Below are positions 54,895 through 63,360 of a stretch of 64,000 nt of DNA, piece after piece (position 1 is the stretch's first letter; the number at the start of each line of letters is the position of its first letter). A program made the translations under genes and the position numbers. The notes below the pieces were generated by a model, which saw nothing but the letters and a program-made list of their open reading frames with translations, ran no database searches and had not been told where the DNA came from. The stretch spans positions 5,890,001-5,954,000 of the forward strand of contig JAPFFF010000007.1 of assembly GCA_039105265.1 (NCBI GenBank), read 5' to 3'. Origin of the DNA: Tritrichomonas musculus (Eukaryota; Parabasalia; Tritrichomonadida; Tritrichomonadidae).

Positions 54895-55408
54895 AACTCC
54901 GGAATTCTCATTTATTTTTGGGATTCATTAGTGTTCCTACTCAATGGGAACGCTTATGGGAACACCTATTTGGACACACATATGACCTTATATTTCGAAG
55001 TGATTCATAAGGGTTTCTAAGGTGTTCCTGCTCCTGGGTGTTCCTGGATTCAAACTCCAAATTAATAGATAAGGGGGACAACTGGACACTTGGACACCTG
55101 GACAACCCAAAAATGTATACAAAAATATTGAGTTGAGTATTATTTTTGTTAGTCATCTAGAACCACCTGAGATTTCATTATGAAAACCACTAAATATTGG
55201 GTGTACGGGAATTCCCGCAGACCACTTAGGAGAGTTATATAGAACTCTATAGGAGAATCCTGGTCTGGTTCGTTTTCAACTCACGCAAAGCTTAGAATTC
55301 TACCACACCATATATGGAGCCACAAATGGAGCCACTTGGAAAGCTATTTTGGGAATCCGCATATTAATCCATATATGGAGCTACATATGGAGCCACCTAA
55401 ATGTAATA

Positions 55409-55985
55409 TACAAAAATATTGAGTTGAGTATTATTTTTGTTAGTCATCTAGAACCGCCGATATTGTCATGCAATACAATATATCATCATCACCTCGTTTA
55501 TTGTAAAACAGCCTACGATATTTTTGAGGAACTTGCCTGGGAACATAAAACAATGTCTTCCTTCTATCGTGGAATACTCATATACTCTCCCACGAGGAGC
55601 CTTGATTAAAACATGATCATCGTAATCATATATTGTGCAACCGTTGAATGTAAATATAGAGTCACCCTACATTTCGATAAAACAAAATATTCTCAAAAAT
55701 GTGTTGTCAAGACTAATTTTCAAATAATGGAGTTATTGAGTGCAACGGAACTTCGTTCCTGAGGTCTCTGCCGATGCATTTCATGCCGAAGCGAAGTGTT
55801 CCTAGATAATAGGATCACCTTTGAGAACACCTATTTGGACATCGCATATGACCTTATATTTCGAAGTGATTCGTAAGGGTTTCTAAGGTGTTCCTGTTCC
55901 TGGGTGTTCCTGGATTCAATCTCCAAATTTATAGATAAGGGGACAACTGGACACTTGGACACCTGGACAACCCAAAAATGTATAC
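55409..55985 (+). repeat. Inner inverted block, left side
   Basis: Matches 60,815-61,390 in inverse at high identity. It includes the phrase TAGTCATCTAGAACC, a GGAACTTCGTTCC hairpin (55,746-55,758) and a module of about 190 bp with GGACATCGCATATGACC and GGTGTTCCTGTTCCTGGG. Confidence 0.8.
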
Positions 55986-56045
55986 AAATAAATTACAATA
56001 ATGTTTTTTTATTGATATTCAAAATAAGTACTGAAACAGCCAAAA

Positions 56046-56905
56046 ATGAGTACTGACACAGTCCCTGGAATTGAACGTTTACTTCAAGTTGTTGACGAAC
56101 TCAAAAATGAGAATCTCGAACTCAAACAGGTCGTTGCTGAACTCACAGAACAGGTGTCCCAATTGACCAAAATGCTGTGTCATATTGATGATTCGTCAGC
56201 TCTCTTTGCAGACGATGAAGATGATGATGACTCACCGAGTGATGATGATGATGAGGAGGAGGAGGAACCTGTTGAAGGACCTGTTGATGAGGAAGCTGAT
56301 TGTGAGGAGAACTCTAAATGGCTCCCACTTAAGGGTTTCAATGATTATGTGATTAAGAACTATTTCCCTTACGAGATCAAGCGTGTTTCGAAAAATCGTG
56401 TTATCAAAGAATGCAAGTCTAATGGATATATTAGTATGAATCTAGTGGTTGGGAACAGACAAAAGTCTTTTAGAAAGCACATATTGATAGCACGTCAATT
56501 TATTCCCAATGATGACCCCCAAAACAAGAGATTCGTTGACCACAAAAAAAAAGATATGTGATGACTATCACATATCGAATCTCCGTTGGGTAACTGCGAG
56601 CGAAAATAGCAAAAATAAATCATCATGTAGAGGTGTTGATTACGAGTACGTCACAGAAATCCCAGGTGATGCGATTGAGGTTGATTCATACGGGAAACAT
56701 ACTTTTGAGGACTACTACTTTCATGATAACAAATTTTACTTTCATAATGGCATCGAGTACAGAGTACTTTATATTTGCACCATATAATCGCTTGAATAAT
56801 ATATCGATGTTTGGAAGTAAGTATGTATATGCGGTGAACACTGATGGTAAACAAACATCGATATATTATTCAAAATTCAAGCGATTATATGGTTTGAGTG
56901 AATGA
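56046..56905 (+). pseudogene. HNH-nuclease-like gene (broken)
   Basis: ATG at 56,046. The N-terminal part has a coiled-coil heptad region (VVDELKNENLELKQVVAELT) and then a strongly acidic linker with Asp/Glu runs. The following part has HILIARQFIPNDD and VDHKK, and farther on ISNLRWVTASENSKNKS. These resemble the two strands and the helix of HNH endonucleases of the phage and giant-virus type (R-x-FIPNP...VDH...NLRWVT-x-x-EN). HNH proteins of this type cut DNA, often as homing nucleases. The reading frames that carry these motifs do not form one open gene, so it looks broken, with about two breaks. I do not join them. The nuclease label rests on the motif pattern. Confidence 0.65.
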
Positions 56906-57120
56906 ATACGAATAAATTATTTTTGCATCCACATTCTAAGGAGTACAATCGCGGTTAGTCGCAGACAATTCAACTACATAGTATTATGGGTCATTTTGGG
57001 TCAAAATTGTTAAAGTTGGGGTGATCGAAAAACAAATTTGCAAATCTCTGTGTAATCATTCGAACAACATGAAATGGACTCTGTGTATCGTCAGTTGTGT
57101 GATCCATTAACAAACTACTC

Positions 57121-57335
57121 GATGATCCTCGATGATCCTCGATGATCCTCGATATTTTCATTTATATTTATTCATTTGTGTTCATACAGATTTGTTCTAA
57201 TTTATTCATTTGTGTTCATACAGATTTGTTCTAATTTATTCATTTGTGTTCATACAGATTTGTTCTAATTTATTCATTTGTGTTCATACAGATTTGTTCT
57301 AATTTATTCATTTGTGTTCATACAGATTTGTTCTA
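57121..57335. repeat. Tandem repeats between the convergent HNH-like and helicase genes
   Basis: First a 10-bp unit GATGATCCTC three times (57,121-57,150). Then a 34-bp unit (ATTTATTCATTTGTGTTCAT plus ACAGATTTGTTCTA) five times without a change, 57,166-57,335, and the start of a sixth. The units are identical, so the array is recent or kept uniform. It lies between two genes that face each other, where it could be a terminator or an iteron-like origin; both are guesses. Confidence 0.85.
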
Positions 57336-57481
57336 ATTTATTCCAATATGAATTCATATGATATGATTATTTCTGTGGACTCGTATATGGCATTCCTAGC
57401 GTCTACGGTTTTTCCCGAGCTCTGCCGAGTCAAGCCAAATGACAAGTCATATTCGCATGATAACCCAAAAATAAATCTCAT

Positions 57482-59317
57482 TTACATAAAATCGCACTCT
57501 TCGTCAGCCTCACAAGTCGCAGAGTAGTCTGCTCCGGCAGACGCCTCAGTTTCATATGGATCTGTATGCTGATAATATAATGCTCTACAATCATCTTTCA
57601 ATATGTAATACAAAGTGAGATCACCATTAATCCTCCTACGTTTACGTTCACATTTATCTTTCAGCTGCAACTGGAAAGCTCTCTCCTTCATCTCAACTGG
57701 TTTAAATCTCAATGCTTTACTGCACGCCATTCCTTCACACAGTTCATCATAATTATCACAAATCCAAGCATCGATTGGTGGTTTAGATGCATCAATGAGG
57801 TCTTGCTTAGCGTCAGTCATTGGGATTACTCTAATGTTGAATCCGCTGATATCACGTTTCATGAAGAAAGTCAACAGGTTGTCGTAAAATGAGGTATCAG
57901 TTGAACTCATCAGTTTCTCAAAATATGCGAAATCACCTTTACGTCTCCCATTACAATTCAACACACAATACCTTCGATCACCAGTCTCGATCTTCACCGG
58001 AAATGAGTTATTGGAGACAAATATGAAGTTGGCTACGTTTTGAGCAGTCCTCCTAGGCTGGTTCTTCTCATTAATCCTAATCTCGTCATCAGTGATGATA
58101 CTCTTGAGCGCATTGAAATTGGCTAACCTATCATCACCACAGTTCTTCAACTCATTTAATATAATAAGCATCTTGCCTTCGACGACACTGTTGAACTGAC
58201 CCGTTAATTCAGCGATTTCAGTAATGTTCTTGGCTGAATATCCACTCATCAGCTCACATAGTATGTCTGTGAACCGATTCTTGCCGATACCTTGTAATCC
58301 CTTCAATACTAATGCTGTCTCACTTTTGATTCCAGGATTTTGAATAATGAATGCGATCCAATTTAAAATATAATTGTACACATCGTCATTACAGGTCGCT
58401 GACGCATCACATATAATCTCACGAATCAAATCTAAATATAATTGTATTTTCTCAAAATTCACCTCATCAAGAATCTTATACTTATATCCGTGGAATAGGC
58501 TCAATAACGACTTATTATGTGAGTTGAATTTGACTCCACGTTTACAAAATTTAGATTGATTCATCTCGAAGACACTGTAAACCGTAATCTTCTTTTTACC
58601 TTTTTTCCGTAACTCAATTCGCTTGAGATTCTTGGTCATGAATGAGTCGTTCACGAATTTCAAAGCGAATGTATCACTGAATGTATCGTATGCTTTCATC
58701 ACAAATGAGTCCGTACCGTCATCAATATAACGAATAACTCTAGATAAGTCCACTAAAACATCTTCGTCACTGGTGTACATATGGTGTTCAGCTTTTGAAC
58801 GAATCACGTTCATATCAAAAGTATCATTCAAATCAATCTCGTCCAGATGTGTTTCGCTGGATTCAATCATATTTGCACAGAATGACTTAATATTTGTGTC
58901 ATAATCGGCTCTACCTCTTAGAGCTTTCGCATAATACTCGGTGTTCCATATTTTGAGAATCTTGATGAGTATGAATGGTGATGTACGTACATTTCTGTAT
59001 CTCTCACGAGCTTTATCAAAATTAGATTCAGCGTTTGGTGTCAAAATACAGTCATTCTTGACCTTATCATAAGCTCTATCAATATATTCATAAGGCAACG
59101 CGTTAATGGCTTGAAACAGAGTGAATAATGTTACCTCATGATCGATACTCATATTCCCAGCATCATTATGAATCTCAATACGAAATAAGCCGTCAATGAT
59201 TCTCTCCGCGAGTTCATTCGGCGTTAGCCGCCTCAGGGACCTAAAAGGTCCTTCTGTGATGGTGTTATAGGCATCTTCCTCAGGGCAGCAATTTTGGTCT
59301 CGCAAGCTCAATGACAA
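57482..59317 (-). CDS. SF3 (D5-type) replicative helicase of the element
   Basis: About 610 codons. All SF3 motifs are seen: Walker A GLQGIGKNRFTD (about 340-351), Walker B MLIILNEL (383-390), motif B' region ITDDEIRINEKN (408-419) and motif C with the arginine finger FIFVSNNSFP...TGDRRY (431-450). The 330 residues before them form a helical D5-N-like region, and the 150 after include a basic patch (KCERKRRRI). SF3 helicases of the D5 class unwind DNA for viruses and virus-like elements that encode their own initiation. The frame abuts the primase frame at 59,330 on the same strand, and the two are probably parts of one replication module, which shows about one break. The 5' edge of this frame has no ATG. 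Confidence 0.88.
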   Translation of the reverse strand: MSLSLRDQNCCPEEDAYNTITEGPFRSLRRLTPNELAERIIDGLFRIEIHNDAGNMSIDHEVTLFTLFQAINALPYEYIDRAYDKVKNDCILTPNAESNFDKARERYRNVRTSPFILIKILKIWNTEYYAKALRGRADYDTNIKSFCANMIESSETHLDEIDLNDTFDMNVIRSKAEHHMYTSDEDVLVDLSRVIRYIDDGTDSFVMKAYDTFSDTFALKFVNDSFMTKNLKRIELRKKGKKKITVYSVFEMNQSKFCKRGVKFNSHNKSLLSLFHGYKYKILDEVNFEKIQLYLDLIREIICDASATCNDDVYNYILNWIAFIIQNPGIKSETALVLKGLQGIGKNRFTDILCELMSGYSAKNITEIAELTGQFNSVVEGKMLIILNELKNCGDDRLANFNALKSIITDDEIRINEKNQPRRTAQNVANFIFVSNNSFPVKIETGDRRYCVLNCNGRRKGDFAYFEKLMSSTDTSFYDNLLTFFMKRDISGFNIRVIPMTDAKQDLIDASKPPIDAWICDNYDELCEGMACSKALRFKPVEMKERAFQLQLKDKCERKRRRINGDLTLYYILKDDCRALYYQHTDPYETEASAGADYSATCEADEECDFM

Positions 59318-59329
59318 GTCATGTCCACA

Positions 59330-60043
59330 TTACAAATCATTTATGGGATTCTCGTCACGTTGCTTACGAGAGCTTGCGCATAATCTGGACTTATTTTTTA
59401 TGCTTATATTCAAGTCATCAAGGACATCACGTAAGGACCTCGTAATAATCGATTCATACGAACCTCGAATGAAAGTATACGAATTGATTTTACATCGTGC
59501 GTTCTGGCGAACTTTCGATCCAGGTAATACAACCAATGACCTCTTCTCTTTATCGAAACCACTGAACAGGTCAATATCATAATCATCACATTTATAACAC
59601 TTGACCATCCTGTTTGAATCGACAGGGAAGTCATCAGTTTTGCAATATACATGAATGCCACCAGATGCTGTTTTAACAATGATATCATCAGGACTGAGCT
59701 TGCTTACAATATCATTTCTAATAGCTTCTTTGGTGTCGTCATCAAATGTTTTAGTAATATCAATATCAACAACAGAAAGGTTTGTAGTTTGATTCATCAA
59801 CAGAGCTCTACCAGTTCGCTTACCTGAAGCCCCTGAACGGTCGCATTTGGCCCCATCATTCGACTTCGTCTCAAGCCTTTTCGAAGAAAAGTCATGTTTC
59901 AAGTAATTTGTCAAGACAATTGTGTTATTATCAATTTGATTTTGTAGAGTACAATTATTTAAGTCTAAAGTAAGGGGGTTAATCTGCGATTCTTTTAGTT
60001 GTTCGGCTGACTGCAAGCGAAATACATCATTTGTATTCATCAT
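59330..60043 (-). CDS. Archaeo-eukaryotic-type primase (prim-pol) of the element
   Basis: The first ATG pair is at 60,043/60,040 (MMNTNDVFRL). Three AEP landmarks appear in order: VVDIDI (residues 91-96, the DxD metal site), TASGGIHVYC (125-134, the S-x-H nucleotide site) and YDIDLFS (155-161, the third acid), followed by LVVLPGSKVR. This is the bifunctional primase-polymerase N-terminal fold found beside D5 helicases in plasmids, phages, virophages and transpovirons. It would make primers or short DNA at the replication start. It sits directly before the helicase on the same strand. The only other gene nearby is divergent, with about 80 bp between their starts. Confidence 0.85.
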   Translation of the reverse strand: MMNTNDVFRLQSAEQLKESQINPLTLDLNNCTLQNQIDNNTIVLTNYLKHDFSSKRLETKSNDGAKCDRSGASGKRTGRALLMNQTTNLSVVDIDITKTFDDDTKEAIRNDIVSKLSPDDIIVKTASGGIHVYCKTDDFPVDSNRMVKCYKCDDYDIDLFSGFDKEKRSLVVLPGSKVRQNARCKINSYTFIRGSYESIITRSLRDVLDDLNISIKNKSRLCASSRKQRDENPINDL

Positions 60044-60125
60044 TGCCGCTTTCCAAGGGGGTTTATATTGGAGATAAAAAAGTGACAATGTGTGGATACA
60101 ATTATGTATTTTTGTCGATACATAA

Positions 60126-60794
60126 ATGGAGAACGCTTATTCGAATGCTCTGACAGAACAACAATATGATTCACAACGGAACTTCGTTCCTGAGGTCAAC
60201 GAAGTTGTCCGAGGCTCTGCCGAGGCCGCTACGCCGAACCCAACTAATGATCCAACGAACAAGGAATTATTTGATGAATTCTATGGGTATCTCAATAATA
60301 AGGACGTCAAGGGTGCCCGTAAGATGCTTCGTGAATACAACATATTCAATAATCTCAAATCGAGAAAACTCAATGAAGATTACGACCTTGATGGATATAA
60401 ATTTACGAAACGTAATGGGGAGTTGACTCTATACAAACCACCTGTACCTAAACCTAATGTATCTACTAATGAAACCAATCACGGTACTCTCGAATCCCCG
60501 ATGAGTGTAATCAAACAGAAACGAATACCCACGCCTCTAATAGACCAAGTACCAAATATTGATAACTCAGTAGAGGATCATATGTTCTACCAATATGACA
60601 TCCCCAAACAAAATTCTAAAAGGATTCATGTCTTAGAAAATATGGTGAATCAGCTAGAGAACATGTATGCGAATTCGAAAAATAGGATAGATACGATATT
60701 TTACGTTATGAACGAGTATCGCAATACACTTAACGAAGTCATCGATTTCATCAACAGATTGTGCGCCAGTTCTAAGTACTCGAACAGATATTAA
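60126..60794 (+). CDS. 222-aa coiled-coil protein of unknown function
   Basis: ATG at 60,126. The N-terminal 40 residues are encoded partly by GC-rich hairpin sequence (60,177-60,230) and read like filler (VPEVNEVVRGSAEAATPNP). A small helical region follows (KELFDEFYGYLNNKDVKGAR), then a Pro-rich linker, then a C-terminal coiled coil (VLENMVNQLENMYANSKNRI). No family is recognised. It is divergent from the primase, sharing an 80-bp region, so the two are probably co-regulated. In Polintons and transpovirons the non-replication genes encode structural or DNA-binding proteins, but nothing here identifies it as either. Confidence 0.7.
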   Translation: MENAYSNALTEQQYDSQRNFVPEVNEVVRGSAEAATPNPTNDPTNKELFDEFYGYLNNKDVKGARKMLREYNIFNNLKSRKLNEDYDLDGYKFTKRNGELTLYKPPVPKPNVSTNETNHGTLESPMSVIKQKRIPTPLIDQVPNIDNSVEDHMFYQYDIPKQNSKRIHVLENMVNQLENMYANSKNRIDTIFYVMNEYRNTLNEVIDFINRLCASSKYSNRY

Positions 60795-60814
60795 ATGTTT
60801 TATTTTGGGGGTCA

Positions 60815-61390
60815 CAGCATTTTGGGTTGTCCAGTTGTCCAAGTGTCCAGTTGTCCCCTTATCTATAAATTTGGAGATTGAATCCAGGAACACCCAGGAA
60901 CAGGAACACCTTAGAAACCCTTACGAATCACTTCGAAATATAAGGTCATATGCGATGTCCAAATAGGTGTTCTCAAAGGTGATCCTATTATCTAGGAACA
61001 CTTCGCTTCGGCATGAAATGCATCGGCAGAGACCTCAGGAACGAAGTTCCGTTGCACTCAATAACTCCATTATTTGAAAATTAGTCTTGACAACACATTT
61101 TTGAGAATATTTTGTTTTATCGAAATGTAGGGTGACTCTATATTTACATTCAACGGTTGCACAATATATGATTACGATGATCATGTTTTAATCAAGGCTC
61201 CTCGTGGGAGAGTATATGAGTATTCCACGATAGAAGGAAGACATTGTTTTATGTTCCCAGGCAAGTTCCTCAATAAATATCGTAGGCTGTTTTACAATAA
61301 ACGAGGTGATGATGATATATTGTATTGCATGACAATATCGGCGGTTCTAGATGACTAACAAAAATAATACTCAACTCAATATTTTTGTAT
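60815..61390 (-). repeat. Inner inverted block, right side
   Basis: Inverse match of 55,409-55,985. Outside it, 61,390-61,750 contains another, more diverged copy of the GGAACACCCAGGAACAGG module, so the right side is longer than the left and the arms are mosaic rather than a simple palindrome. Confidence 0.8.
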
Positions 61391-61749
61391 ACATTTTTGG
61401 GTTGTCCAGTTGTCCAAGTATCCAAGTGTCCAGTTGTCCCCTTATCTATTAATTTGGAGTTTGAATCCAGGAACACCCAGGAACAGGAACACCTTAGAAA
61501 CCCTTATGAATAAGCCAAAAATAGAAGGTCATGAGCGATGTCCCAAAGGTGTTCCCAAAGGTGATCCTATTATCTAGGAACACATTCTACCAGACCAGGA
61601 TTCTCCTGTGGACTACTATATAGCTCTTCTAAGTGGTCTACGGGAAATCCCGTACACCCAATATTTAGTGGACCGTTTATGCAAATCCTCGGGACACTAG
61701 ATGGTTGTTCCCATAATAGTTTCCCAAATGGCTTCCCAAGTGGCTCCAT

Positions 61750-62877
61750 ATATAACTCTTCTAAGTGGTCTACGGGAAATCCCGTACGCCCAATATTTAG
61801 TGGTTTTCATAATGAAATCTCAGGTGGTTCTAGATGACTAACAAAAATAATATTCAACTCAATATTTTTGTATACATTTTTGGGCTGTCCAAGTGTCCAG
61901 TTGTCTAGTTGTCCCCCTTATCTATTAATTTGGAGTTTGAATCCAGGAACACCCAGGAACAGGAACACCTTAGAAACCCTTATGAATCACTTCGAAATAT
62001 AAGGTCATATGTGTGTCCAAATAGGTGTTCCCATAAGCGTTCCCATTGAGTAGGAACACTAATGAATCCCAAAAATAAATGAGAATTCCGGAGTTTCAAT
62101 AGCATCTTGATACGGTGGACCGAAGGTCCCTGAGGCGGAACGCCGAACTTAAATCGAGTTCCTTACGATCATAGCTATCACCATCTATGATTTTGGCTCG
62201 AAGTGATTCCAAATCAGTTTCAAAATTTGATATTGTATCGATGAGATCATCCATGAAATTATCGTCGTTGTGGTAGTCGGATGCAAGGGATTTCCATTGG
62301 GGGTATTTCTTGAGGATGACTCGTTCGAGGTAATCGAGTTTGACACCATTAGCTTCGACATTGGAGAGTTGTGGCATGGCAACGAATGCACTGTTTACAG
62401 TTGTTGAATTCATTTCTAACTGGATAAAAAATTGAATTGATTCGAGAATCGCGTTATTTTTGGGTTCAATCGAATTTGAGTTTTGGCATTTCAAGCGATA
62501 AAAAATTGAGTTACATTGCGAACTAGCTAGTTATGACCTCATATGAAGTTGAGTCCAATAGCAAATCCCATAAATTGAATTTTGGGACCCCCCTCTGGAA
62601 ACCCTTTGCCGAAAATTCTAGTAGGTGGTTGGTAGGTGGTCTATTTTTGGAATTTGTATGGGTCCAAATATGGGCGTTTTATGGGCGTTTTTGGAATTTG
62701 TATGGGTCCAAATATGGGCGTTTTGGGGTGGTATGCAGTATGGGTCGTATATGTGGATTTTCAATATTTATCCCAAATATGGGTTATTTTTGGAATTTAT
62801 GGGGCCCAAATATGGGTCATTTTGGGCGTTTTTGGGATAATTCTATCTGACCTGGATTCGGAACACACATCACTACT
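61750..62877 (-). repeat. Right terminal inverted arm (outer part)
   Basis: Inverse match of 54,113-55,241, ending ...CATCACTACT at 62,877 and followed by CTTCTT. The 132-aa frame and the Trp/Gly-rich repeat frames are the same in both arms, which shows that the outer arms are essentially identical. Confidence 0.85.
62096..62413 (-). CDS. 132-aa-frame protein of unknown function (right-arm copy)
   Basis: Identical in protein sequence to the left-arm copy, on the opposite strand, with the same alternative ATGs (62,494 or 62,413). See the left-arm entry for description. Keeping two identical copies may be only a result of arm homogenisation. Confidence 0.6.
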   Translation of the reverse strand: MNSTTVNSAFVAMPQLSNVEANGVKLDYLERVILKKYPQWKSLASDYHNDDNFMDDLIDTISNFETDLESLRAKIIDGDSYDRKELDLSSAFRLRDLRSTVSRCY

Positions 62878-63360
62878 CTTCTTCTATTATAAAACGTCAT
62901 TTTGCATAAAACTCGACAGGGCAATCTTTTGTGTTGGCTTGTAGTACTTTGATTAATTGATCATGGCTAAAAAATGTAATACCAGGTTTAGGATCAAGTT
63001 TTTTTTATTATAATTTGAAAGATTAAAAATTATATAGATGAATAAATTTTTGTGTGAAAATGGTATCATTGTATATCAGTTATTTGCTTGATGTCAAGTT
63101 AAAGCTTTTTTAGAGGATGCATTGAGCAGTTTGTACTTCTTATTCAATTTATTTTTCAATAAAGTATTGTGAGAAAATCATATCATTTTGCATTAGATGA
63201 ACAATCAGAATGATTCAGAGACTGTCATTGTTTCAATCAATATTTATTGGATTAAAATGCTTAAACAAAAGGTTGTAAGATCGGATGAGAAAAGAGATTT
63301 TAATATCCACATGAAGCACTCTGTAAAATAGATAATGAATAGGACAAAATCAAGCATAAA
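62878..63360. other. Right flank of the element
   Basis: Begins with the second CTTCTT. It is AT-rich sequence of slightly mixed composition leading into the transposase remnant. It may hold the decayed 5' part of that transposon, but no frame survives. Confidence 0.4.

Larger units (their letters stand above)
54113..55241 (+). repeat. Left terminal inverted arm (outer part)
   Basis: Matches 61,750-62,877 in inverse, almost without difference over the outer kilobase. It includes four copies of CCCATATTTGG within 54,170-54,330 and the whole 132-aa gene. A second, inner block of inverse similarity follows after a non-matching stretch of about 170 bp. Confidence 0.85.
54113..62877. mobile_element. 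Polinton-like integrated element with primase-helicase, 8,765 bp (fossil)
   Basis: Seen directly: inverted arms start AGTAGTGATGTGTGTTCCG at 54,113 and end with the inverse at 62,877. The sequence CTTCTT lies just outside both ends (54,107-54,112 and 62,878-62,883). A 6-bp duplication with 5'-AG...CT-3' termini is the signature of Polinton/Maverick integrases. Contents, left to right: left arm with a 132-aa gene, HNH-like gene, tandem repeats, helicase and primase (minus strand), 222-aa coiled-coil gene, right arm with the same 132-aa gene. No integrase, PolB, packaging ATPase, protease or recognisable capsid gene is seen, so it is at least non-autonomous for integration. It looks broken, with about three breaks. 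Near-identical outer arms and intact flanking duplication point to a recent insertion, although arms can also be kept alike by conversion. The low complexity of CTTCTT leaves a small chance that the duplication is accidental. Confidence 0.85.

Noticed and set aside
57348-57527. Short plus-strand frame opposite the end of the helicase gene (MNSYDMIISVDSYMAFLAS)
   Set aside because: It overlaps the helicase 3' end antisense and has no recognisable family; possibly a fragment but not supportable.
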